A stretch of 5,967 nt of DNA, taken from Muribaculaceae bacterium (GTDB lineage: Bacteria > Pseudomonadota > Alphaproteobacteria > Rs-D84). The notes beneath the pieces are model-generated. The model had not been told where the DNA came from. It did no database searches and saw nothing but the letters and a program-made list of their open reading frames with translations. The stretch covers positions 1 through 5,967 of the forward strand of contig JAMPEH010000153.1 of the NCBI GenBank assembly GCA_023665245.1, read 5' to 3'. The position numbers and the translations under genes are program-made. Numbering within the stretch: position 1 is the stretch's first letter; each line of letters begins with the position of its first letter. Positions 1-5,967 of this stretch are shown here, one piece after another.

Positions 1-1454
1 CCACACTCTCCATGTGGCTTGCCGAGCATCAAATGAACGTCAAATTCCGCGATGCTTTCGGGGTGCAACCCGACACACTTCCCCTCAAGCCCTCCGGCCA
101 AATAGTCTGCGGCAACGCCTGTCGCCTCGACTGGAACACCGTCTGCCCCCACACCCCCGACGAGGAAGTCTACATCATGGGCAACCCGCCGTATCTCGGC
201 AGCAAACTGCAAGACAATGCTCAAAAAGAAGATATGCAGATTGCCATGAAAGGCACTGATGCAGCCAAGACTCTCGACTACATTGGTGCTTGGTTCTGGA
301 AAGGAGCTAAATATATCAAGGGCACAAAAGCACAATATGCTTTTGTAACTACCAATTCAATCAGCCAAGGCGAACAGGTTGCCATGCTGTGGAAACCTAT
401 TTTCGACCTTGGCCTCGAAATTTCTTTTGCTCGCACTTCATTCAAATGGCAAAACAATGCAAAGCATAATGCTGCTGTTACAGTTGCTGTCATTGGAGTG
501 CAAAATGCATCCGAGACACCAAAACGTCTGTTTAATGAGGCAATTCATGTAGAAAAAAGCGTTAAAGCAATAAATCCGTACCTTGCAGAAGGTGACTCAA
601 TAATTGTGCCGAGAACCACAACTCCACCCAAAGGTTTCCCTGAAGTTCTTTTCGGCAGTATGCCTCGCGATGGAGGCTATTTGAATTTTGACAGAAAAAT
701 AGCCGACAGTATAAAGCAAGATTATCCACAAGCGGCTAAATTCATCAAACGATATATGGGTTCACAAGAGTTAATCCAAGATATTGAACGCTACTGCCTA
801 TGGATAGAAGACACCCCCGAAAATATAGAAATTGCAAATACCGTCCCTTTAATAGCAGAACGATTATCATCTGTTAGAGCTGAGAGAGATGCAAGCAATG
901 CCGAGAGTACTCGTGCTTATGCCAATAGACCGCACATGTTTGTTCAAAGGTCCTATAAGCCAACTGATGCAATCTTAATCCCGTCGGTATCTTCAGAGCG
1001 AAGACAATACATTCCAATCGGGTTTGTTGACAAGGATACTGTTATTTCAAATCTTGCATTTGCCATTTATGATGCCGAATTGTGGCTATTTGCTCTGCTT
1101 ACCTCCAAGATGCACAATCTTTGGGTGAGAGCGGTTGGCGGCTCGCTGGAAACACGAATCCGTTATTCGGCAACTCTATGCTACAACACCTTCCCATTCC
1201 CGAAGCTGACTACGGCAGAGAAAGAAGAATTGTCAGAGTTGGCACAGACCATCCTCGACATACGTGATGAGAACTGCGATATGACCTTGGGCGAGATGTA
1301 CAATCCCGAAACTATGCCCGAGGAACTGCGCGAAGCTCACCACGCTCTCGACCTTGTAGTGGAGCGCATATACCGCGCAGAGCCCTTCACCTCTGACGAG
1401 GAACGCCTTGAACATCTGTTCCGTCTCTACGCCAAAATGACTAAGCAAAAGTAA
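1..1454 (+). CDS. MmeI-like class I SAM-dependent DNA methyltransferase (N6-adenine), 5' end outside window
   Basis: This is the C-terminal part of an MmeI-family enzyme that would methylate adenine N6 in a specific DNA site. The reading frame is open to the window edge, and the ATG at 12 lies inside a conserved family stretch (WLAEHQMN), so I treat it as internal. Counting from that Met, VCGNACRLDW is at 32-41 and the catalytic motif IV NPPY at 58-61. A target recognition region follows at about 200-395, with FGSMPRDGG, RYMGSQE, RYCLWIED, SSERRQYIPIGF and ending in YNTFPFP. The last 80 residues form the helical C-terminal region typical of MmeI proteins. SAM-binding motif I and any N-terminal PD-ExK nuclease would lie upstream, so whether it also cuts DNA is unknown. 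Family members are often about 900 residues. GC falls from 63% near the start to 33-45% in the middle, then returns to 50-60%. It ends 3 nt before the next gene. Family call is firm; target site cannot be read by eye. Confidence 0.93.
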   Translation, partial: TLSMWLAEHQMNVKFRDAFGVQPDTLPLKPSGQIVCGNACRLDWNTVCPHTPDEEVYIMGNPPYLGSKLQDNAQKEDMQIAMKGTDAAKTLDYIGAWFWKGAKYIKGTKAQYAFVTTNSISQGEQVAMLWKPIFDLGLEISFARTSFKWQNNAKHNAAVTVAVIGVQNASETPKRLFNEAIHVEKSVKAINPYLAEGDSIIVPRTTTPPKGFPEVLFGSMPRDGGYLNFDRKIADSIKQDYPQAAKFIKRYMGSQELIQDIERYCLWIEDTPENIEIANTVPLIAERLSSVRAERDASNAESTRAYANRPHMFVQRSYKPTDAILIPSVSSERRQYIPIGFVDKDTVISNLAFAIYDAELWLFALLTSKMHNLWVRAVGGSLETRIRYSATLCYNTFPFPKLTTAEKEELSELAQTILDIRDENCDMTLGEMYNPETMPEELREAHHALDLVVERIYRAEPFTSDEERLEHLFRLYAKMTKQK

Positions 1455-1457
1455 TCA

Positions 1458-2276
1458 ATGGGAGCTTCTGCAGAAATAAGGACTATTTACACCGCTCGAC
1501 AATACCATACAGTTTTGTCTGAGCTGTTATCAGCCCTAAATTCCCTATTAGAGTTCAAATTGACTAAAGAACTCCTGAATGATTATAGCTTTGCTTATAA
1601 TCGAGATGGCAAGATTGTGGCGGTAAAAGATCTTGGACACCATCCGCTTATCAAATGGCCAATGACATGTTTCTTTGATTACATAGACTTAACCGATTCG
1701 GTATTAGCAATTTCCGTCAGACTGGATAAAGTCATGGAATTTACTGAATCCTTGATTATAGATTCCCAATATGATTTTGAGATTGCTGACTCCTATTTCG
1801 TTCCACAAAATGAATTAAAACACAGGGGCACCCCATTCTCCGTAAGCGACACTTTTATTGATGAAATCAATGAATATGATTTGTGGATTTCTCGCTATGC
1901 CGAAATTCGTAAAGAGTTAGAAGAATTATTGCATTGGCTTTACAACGCCATGCCCATGATAGATGTATTCAAAGGTGTTTTGAAAGATTATATCTTATCG
2001 GAGTATTACTGTCTCGATGGATATCTCCCTGAACGCTTAAATTTGTTTAAGGAAATGGCAGATTCCGCCTACAACGGTAGAGAGGACTGTGAAGGCTTCA
2101 AGACTAAGCCTATAAACCAATTATCCGAGCGATTTCGAGATGCATATGCTGCCGCAAAGTTTAGTTTCCTCCAGTTCTTTAAAGACAAAGAGCATCTTTT
2201 TGCGGCAGCATACGCAGAAGATTTTTCTCGATATGCCATATCAGTATATCACAGTAATTATTTTTGGACTGACTAA
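1458..2276 (+). CDS. Hypothetical protein, 272 aa, unrecognised, within methyltransferase-helicase operon
   Basis: I do not recognise this protein. It is rich in Tyr, Phe, Asp and Glu, has no signal peptide and no evident membrane segment, and reads as mostly helical, especially 145-200 (RKELEELLHWLYNAM, then YILSEYYCLDGYLPERLNLF) and 220-262. I see no Walker, PD-ExK, HNH or HEPN Rx4-6H motif. It starts 3 nt after the methyltransferase stop. No Shine-Dalgarno is visible, and the next Met is near residue 69, so the first ATG is the sensible start. It ends in a tandem TAATAA. Hand counts give 22/60 GC at 1561-1620 and 20/60 at 1741-1800, much lower than the helicase gene. The size, position and AT-rich composition suggest an accessory protein inserted between two core genes, for example a specificity partner, regulator or toxin-like effector; none of these is shown by a motif. 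Real gene: very likely. Function: unknown. Confidence 0.85.
   Translation: MGASAEIRTIYTARQYHTVLSELLSALNSLLEFKLTKELLNDYSFAYNRDGKIVAVKDLGHHPLIKWPMTCFFDYIDLTDSVLAISVRLDKVMEFTESLIIDSQYDFEIADSYFVPQNELKHRGTPFSVSDTFIDEINEYDLWISRYAEIRKELEELLHWLYNAMPMIDVFKGVLKDYILSEYYCLDGYLPERLNLFKEMADSAYNGREDCEGFKTKPINQLSERFRDAYAAAKFSFLQFFKDKEHLFAAAYAEDFSRYAISVYHSNYFWTD
2141..2216 (+). repeat. Inverted repeat, 14-bp perfect arms, inside 3' part of the unknown gene
   Basis: The arm TATGCTGCCGCAAA at 2145-2158 is the exact reverse complement of TTTGCGGCAGCATA at 2199-2212, with a 40-nt loop. Beyond one A/C mismatch (2144/2213), three more pairs (2141-2143 with 2214-2216) extend the stem, and a G-U pair can form at its inner end (2159/2198). 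It lies about 60 bp before the stop codon of the unknown gene and encodes mirror-like peptides (AYAAAK and FAAAYA). It could fold in mRNA as a processing, stability or attenuation hairpin, or be a by-product of repeated alanine codons. No U-tract follows, so it is not a standard terminator. Confidence 0.6.
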
Positions 2277-2288
2277 TAAACCACTATC

Positions 2289-4274
2289 ATGATAAATAAC
2301 CTCGTAGAAGTACAATATAAGCAAACCGGGCAGTCGAGCAACACCGATGCCCTTGGTATGCGCGAAATGCAGGCAATGGTTTATGAAGCACGCAACCGCC
2401 AACACATACTTGTGAAAGCGCCACCTGCTTCAGGCAAGAGTCGCGCAATGATGTTTGTGGCTCTTGACAAACTCGCCAATCAACGCATCAAAAAAGTAAT
2501 TGTTGCTGTGCCGCAACAAAATATCGGCCGCAGCTTCAACGACACTCCGTTGAAGAAATTCGGCTTTTTTGAGGACTGGCGCGTCGCCCCATATTGGAAT
2601 CTTTGCCTTGCTGCCGGAAGCGAGAACAAAAAGAAAGATGTGCTTCGCGAGTTCCTCGACCATTCCACGGCCAAGATTTTGGTCTGTACCCATGCCACGC
2701 TGCTCAATGCGCTCAATGGCATCGAGGCAGAGAAACTCAACAATGTATTCTTCGGCATCGACGAGTTCCACCATGGCTCATCGGACGAAAACAACCGCCT
2801 CGGTTCTTTCATCCGCAGACTGCTGAACGAAACCACGGCACACATCCTCGCCATGACCGGCTCTTACTTCCGTGGAGATGCCGTGCCTGTGATGCGTCCC
2901 GAAGACGAGGCTCTGTTTCAACCGACCATTAACTATAACTATTACCGTCAGCTCAACGGCTACCGTTGGCTCAAAAGCCTCGGCATAGGTTATAGTTTCT
3001 TTCAAGGAAACTATCTCACCGCCATTCCCGAAGTGCTCAACACTCACAAGAAGACCCTTATTCATATTCCGCATCCTAACTCCAAGACCGGTGCCTTCAT
3101 GAATAAGCACGACCAGGTGGCCGAGATTATCAACTATATCGGCGAGATTGTTGATCGCGACTATAATTACTACCTCTACAAGGTTAAGACCCCCGATGGC
3201 CGCATACTTACCGTAGGCGATCTCGTCGAAGATAAGAAAGAGCAGCGCGACGCTCTGCAAAGCTACCTTCAGCGCATGAACAAGCCCGAAGCGCTCGACA
3301 TTCTCATCGCCCTTGGCACCGCCAAGGAGGGCTTCGACTGGGAATGGTGCGAGCAGTGCATCACCATCGGCATACGCGCATCGCTCACCGAGGTAGTGCA
3401 AATCATCGGACGCTGCACGCGCGACTGCGAGGGTAAGACCCACGCCCAGTTCACCAACCTCATTCCGTGCCCGGATGCAGCCCGGGACGACGTGACTATG
3501 GCTGTCAACGATTTCTTGAAAGCTATTTCAGCCTCTCTGCTTATGGAACAAGTTATGGCACCAAAATGGACCTTCAAGACAAAGCGCGACGACGAGGAAG
3601 AACCGGACGACGACAATGAAGATACGCCTAAAAAGGACAATGACGACCACGTTATCGTGATAGACGGTCTGCCAGCACTCAACGAGCGCACCAAGGCGAT
3701 CGTTGAGAACGACCTCGACTCACTTGTAGCCACAACCCTCGGCGACAAGAATATCCGTGAGGCAATTATCAGCCACGATATGGCCGAGATGATTACCGAG
3801 GTATATATCCCGAAAATCATCAAGCAGACATATCCCGACCTCACCGACGAGGAGGTTGAGGCCGTTACCGCTCACACAATCCTCACCATTGCTACACAAG
3901 GGGAGGAGGTAAAAACCGATGACAGTGGAAACCGCTTCATCAAACTTGCCAACAAGTTTGTGAACCTCGATGACCTAAACATCAACCTCATCAAGCAGAT
4001 TAACCCGTTCCAACGCGCCTATGAGGTAATTTCTCGCTCACTTGACGCTGAGACACTTCGTACCATTCAGTATGTGATTGACGAAAAGCGCGAGGGTGAA
4101 ATTTCAATCGAAGAGGCAATACTGCTATTCAAGAAATATCTTCCAATCTGGCAAGAGGAAACCGGAAAATCAGAGCCTGATCTTCAAGACCCCGACCCAC
4201 ACGCACGTCGAATAGCTCGCGCCATCGAGACGTTGCGCAATTACAAACGTCGTAAACTCGCCGGACAATCATGA
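2289..4274 (+). CDS. Superfamily 2 DEAD/DEAH-type helicase, 661 aa
   Basis: An ATP-dependent SF2 helicase or translocase. The visible motifs in order are: a Q-like GMREMQ at 23-28, Walker A APPASGKS at 44-51, motif Ia VAVPQQ at 72-77, CTHATL at 133-138, motif II as DEFHH at 158-162, motif III as MTGS at 189-192, motif V GTAKEGFDW at 343-351, and motif VI QIIGRCTRD at 371-379 with its Gln and two Arg. All ATPase residues are present, so it should be active. An acidic linker (about 434-453) separates the two RecA-like domains from a helical C-terminal half (about 455-661) that I cannot assign; it ends in a basic tail. No PD-ExK or other nuclease motif is seen, unlike Type I and Type III restriction subunits. 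The start is 12 nt after the previous gene, and the stop overlaps the next start. It probably drives DNA (or RNA) translocation for the nuclease encoded downstream. Confidence 0.93.
   Translation: MINNLVEVQYKQTGQSSNTDALGMREMQAMVYEARNRQHILVKAPPASGKSRAMMFVALDKLANQRIKKVIVAVPQQNIGRSFNDTPLKKFGFFEDWRVAPYWNLCLAAGSENKKKDVLREFLDHSTAKILVCTHATLLNALNGIEAEKLNNVFFGIDEFHHGSSDENNRLGSFIRRLLNETTAHILAMTGSYFRGDAVPVMRPEDEALFQPTINYNYYRQLNGYRWLKSLGIGYSFFQGNYLTAIPEVLNTHKKTLIHIPHPNSKTGAFMNKHDQVAEIINYIGEIVDRDYNYYLYKVKTPDGRILTVGDLVEDKKEQRDALQSYLQRMNKPEALDILIALGTAKEGFDWEWCEQCITIGIRASLTEVVQIIGRCTRDCEGKTHAQFTNLIPCPDAARDDVTMAVNDFLKAISASLLMEQVMAPKWTFKTKRDDEEEPDDDNEDTPKKDNDDHVIVIDGLPALNERTKAIVENDLDSLVATTLGDKNIREAIISHDMAEMITEVYIPKIIKQTYPDLTDEEVEAVTAHTILTIATQGEEVKTDDSGNRFIKLANKFVNLDDLNINLIKQINPFQRAYEVISRSLDAETLRTIQYVIDEKREGEISIEEAILLFKKYLPIWQEETGKSEPDLQDPDPHARRIARAIETLRNYKRRKLAGQS
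4271..4274 (+). promoter_or_regulatory. ATGA stop/start overlap (translational coupling)
   Basis: The helicase stop TGA (4272-4274) and the nuclease start ATG (4271-4273) share bases in an ATGA. Such overlaps usually mean that ribosomes finishing the first gene re-initiate on the second. Here that would keep helicase and nuclease in a fixed ratio, as expected for subunits of one complex. No separate ribosome binding site is visible. Confidence 0.7.
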
Positions 4275-5875
4275 TAGACTGGACCAAAGAACTCGACGAG
4301 ATACTTGAACATCCATTGTTCGCCAATGTGACCGCCCCCAAAAAGCGGCCTACATCGAGCGACCGACTCATTGCTGCTTTTCAGGAAGTCTGCGACTTCT
4401 ACGAAAAGAACGGCAATCTGCCTGATGAACAGACAGACCGTCAGCTTTTTCATAAATTCAACGGTATCCTCAAAAGTGAAGCAAAGATTGAACGTTGCCG
4501 CCCTTTTGACACCTTCGGCATACTTCCTTCAAACGAAAGCAAGGTCGAGGAGCCGCAAGTGGAGATGGAGCCTCCACACGAACTCACCGAAGAGGAGCAA
4601 CTTGAACAGATACTCAACGACCCTTTACTCGCCGACATTACCGATGGCGAAGACCTCGGACTATTCGACGTTCCCCAGTATATGAAAGACCGAATAGCCG
4701 CCCGCAAAGAGGCCGACTATGTAGGCTCACGTCGACCATGCGAGGATTTCGAGCAATTTACCGATGGTTTCAAGGAAATCCAACAAGGTCTGAAGACCGG
4801 CAAATATAAGCTTGTCAAGTTCAGCGAGCCTACGCTCAAAGTAGGACGCTACTTTGTTGAGCAAGGAATTATCGGCTATCTTGCCGCTTTCGATGACGAG
4901 GGCAAGAATAAATATGGTCTAAAGGATGGACGTACTCGTGTTATCTACGAGAACGGTTCAGAGGCCGACATCAAATTCCGCACTATAACAAAGAACCTAT
5001 CAGTCGACGGCTATAGCATCATGGACTGCTCGGATCTGACCCAAGAGGAATTTGAGGAGGCTTTCACCGTAACAGATAAAGACGTTGAGAGCGGAACAAT
5101 CTATGTGCTCCGCTCTAAGTCAACCCGTCCGGAGATTGCTGCCATTAAAGACCTTTATAAAATAGGCTTTACTGTCACCTCGATGGAGAGTCGCTTGGCT
5201 AACGCGAAGAACGAACCTACTTATCTTTGTGCCGACGTAGATATAGTTGCCACTTGGAAAGTATATAACGTGAAGTCATCCACTTTCGAGGCTCTCATTC
5301 ACAAACTCTTTGACTGCGTCAAACTGAATGTGACTGTAGATGGTCACCGCCCCAAAGAATGGTTTATCGTTCCGTTCCACGTCATTGAGACCGCAGTGGT
5401 CAACATCATCAAAGGCGTGCCTATGATGTACGATGCCAAGCTTCAACAAATTGTTGAACTTTCGGCACATAGCGGCATGCAATGCTTGTCCGTACAGCAG
5501 CCCTGGGCATCGCTGATATGTTGTGGCGCAAAGGATGTGGAAAACCGCAGTTGGAAACCCAAGAAAGCGCCTGGCGTTATTCTCATCCATGCCGGCGCTT
5601 CGACTCGCGACCTTGGTATTGACTGGGAGAACGTCAAAACCATATACGGATTTGACAAGAAATCTTGCCCGCGCTCTGCAATCATCGGCTACGTCGACGT
5701 GTATGGTTTTACCCAACACTCCGATAGTGTATGGGCCGGTGATGGTCCGGGAGCAGAATGGAAATGGATGCTCCGAAATGCAAAATTGTTCAAGCAACCA
5801 ATACCATATAAAGGTAAACTCGGACTGTTCAATGTCCCCGAAATCGACCCTGACAATCTTCCTGAAACTTATTGA
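4271..5875 (+). CDS. GIY-YIG nuclease (MUG113/T5orf172-like) fused to a C-terminal ASCH domain, 534 aa
   Basis: A three-part protein, likely the cutting subunit of the operon. Residues 1-255 resemble the N-terminal region of bacterial GIY-YIG proteins of this type. They include a helical stretch (30-85), an acidic linker, and a beta-rich part around 175-250 with GRYFVEQG and RTRVIYENGSE. The GIY-YIG domain spans about 275-380: GTIYVL (Tyr278), YKIGFT at 296-301 as the YIG element, Arg308, Glu340 in FEALIH with His344, and a closing EWF at 363-365. The expected catalytic Tyr, Arg and Glu are all present. The ASCH domain spans about 403-522: LSVQQPWASLI at 406-416, the diagnostic GxKxxExR as GAKDVENR at 419-426, and ILIHAG. 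ASCH is a PUA-like fold tied to nucleic-acid or modified-base binding. A short motif is repeated at 8-21 and 111-124. Domain calls are firm. Whether the substrate is DNA or RNA, and the role in defence, are inference. Confidence 0.92.
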   Translation: MIDWTKELDEILEHPLFANVTAPKKRPTSSDRLIAAFQEVCDFYEKNGNLPDEQTDRQLFHKFNGILKSEAKIERCRPFDTFGILPSNESKVEEPQVEMEPPHELTEEEQLEQILNDPLLADITDGEDLGLFDVPQYMKDRIAARKEADYVGSRRPCEDFEQFTDGFKEIQQGLKTGKYKLVKFSEPTLKVGRYFVEQGIIGYLAAFDDEGKNKYGLKDGRTRVIYENGSEADIKFRTITKNLSVDGYSIMDCSDLTQEEFEEAFTVTDKDVESGTIYVLRSKSTRPEIAAIKDLYKIGFTVTSMESRLANAKNEPTYLCADVDIVATWKVYNVKSSTFEALIHKLFDCVKLNVTVDGHRPKEWFIVPFHVIETAVVNIIKGVPMMYDAKLQQIVELSAHSGMQCLSVQQPWASLICCGAKDVENRSWKPKKAPGVILIHAGASTRDLGIDWENVKTIYGFDKKSCPRSAIIGYVDVYGFTQHSDSVWAGDGPGAEWKWMLRNAKLFKQPIPYKGKLGLFNVPEIDPDNLPETY

Positions 5876-5878
5876 ATT

Positions 5879-5967
5879 ATGCATAATAAAATAACATTAT
5901 ACTCGGATAAAGTGCCCGGAGCAGCGCGAGAGATTTGGGCTTCCATAGTCAGCACTTCGCTGCGTGT
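5879..5967 (+). CDS. Start of an unidentified gene, 3' end outside window
   Basis: An ATG 3 nt after the nuclease stop opens a frame that runs to the window edge without a stop: 29 full codons beginning MHNKITLYSDKVPGAAREIW. The spacing equals that between the first two genes and no terminator lies between, so it is probably the fifth gene of the same operon. The codons AAT, AAA and ATA at its start are AT-rich, which is common at translation starts. The fragment is too short to assign a family. It could be a further effector or regulator of the same system. Confidence 0.6.
   Translation, partial: MHNKITLYSDKVPGAAREIWASIVSTSLR

Noticed and set aside
2255..2290. Terminator or internal promoter between the unknown gene and the helicase
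   Set aside because: The gap is 12 nt, with no hairpin plus T-tract. I could not identify a convincing Bacteroidota-type -7/-33 promoter pair in the AT-rich end of the unknown gene.
551..2570. Homopolymer runs (six A near 552-558, six T at 2565-2570) as possible phase-variation tracts
   Set aside because: The runs are too short to be convincing slippage sites, and both genes are intact in frame. No longer simple repeat was found in the methyltransferase part present.
2778..3443. Open frame of 221 codons on the minus strand across the helicase gene
   Set aside because: It lies wholly inside the helicase coding region, whose protein carries continuous SF2 motifs. Its translation has no recognisable motif, and long antisense frames are common in GC-rich coding DNA.
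3269..3844. Minus-strand open frame of 191 codons with a Ser-rich product
   Set aside because: It overlaps helicase motifs V and VI and the acidic linker. The Ser runs are simply the antisense of Asp/Glu codons (GAC, GAG, GAA), so it is a shadow.
5276..5884. Minus-strand open frame of 202 codons across the ASCH region
   Set aside because: The plus strand encodes clear GIY-YIG and ASCH motifs here. The antisense product shows no domain, and it would run against an otherwise fully co-directional operon.
1..5967. BREX, DISARM or classical Type I/III restriction locus
   Set aside because: No PglZ, BrxC, DrmB, HsdS or PD-ExK-bearing restriction subunit is present. The methyltransferase is of MmeI type and the nuclease is GIY-YIG. 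Missing genes could lie outside the window, so this is a judgement on the visible part only.

Overview
The window holds one continuous, tightly packed run of plus-strand genes, cut off at both ends. It has the look of a bacterial restriction/anti-phage operon: an MmeI-like adenine DNA methyltransferase (3' two thirds only), an unrecognised 272-residue protein, an SF2 helicase, a GIY-YIG nuclease fused to an ASCH (PUA-like) domain, and the first 29 codons of a fifth gene. Gaps between genes are 3, 12, -4 (ATGA overlap) and 3 nt, so the set is almost certainly co-transcribed and partly translationally coupled. No intergenic space exceeds 12 nt. I saw no tRNA, rRNA, CRISPR, insertion sequence, promoter or terminator.

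Host: most likely a gut-type member of the Bacteroidales (Bacteroidota). This is inferred from the style of the proteins, the lack of recognisable Shine-Dalgarno sequences before any start, and GC content that is moderate but uneven. It is not proven by a marker gene. Base composition varies strongly: parts of the methyltransferase and of the helicase gene exceed 60% GC, while the middle of the methyltransferase and all of the second gene fall to roughly 33-45%. This suggests recent exchange of the specificity-bearing part and acquisition of the second gene.

Layout: 1-1454, MmeI-family methyltransferase with motif IV NPPY, target recognition region and C-terminal helical region. 1458-2276, unknown AT-rich gene with a 14-bp perfect inverted repeat near its 3' end. 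2289-4274, helicase with a full set of SF2 motifs, an acidic linker and a C-terminal half of no recognised family. 4271-5875, a three-part protein with a conserved N-terminal region, a GIY-YIG nuclease and an ASCH domain. 5879-5967, start of an unidentified gene.

How they may work together (inference): the methyltransferase marks host DNA at adenine N6. The helicase would translocate on or remodel DNA or RNA. The GIY-YIG domain would cut, and the ASCH domain could read a modified base or bind RNA to gate the cut. This arrangement does not match the core gene sets of Type I, Type III, BREX or DISARM systems as I know them. It is the best candidate here for an under-described defence system.
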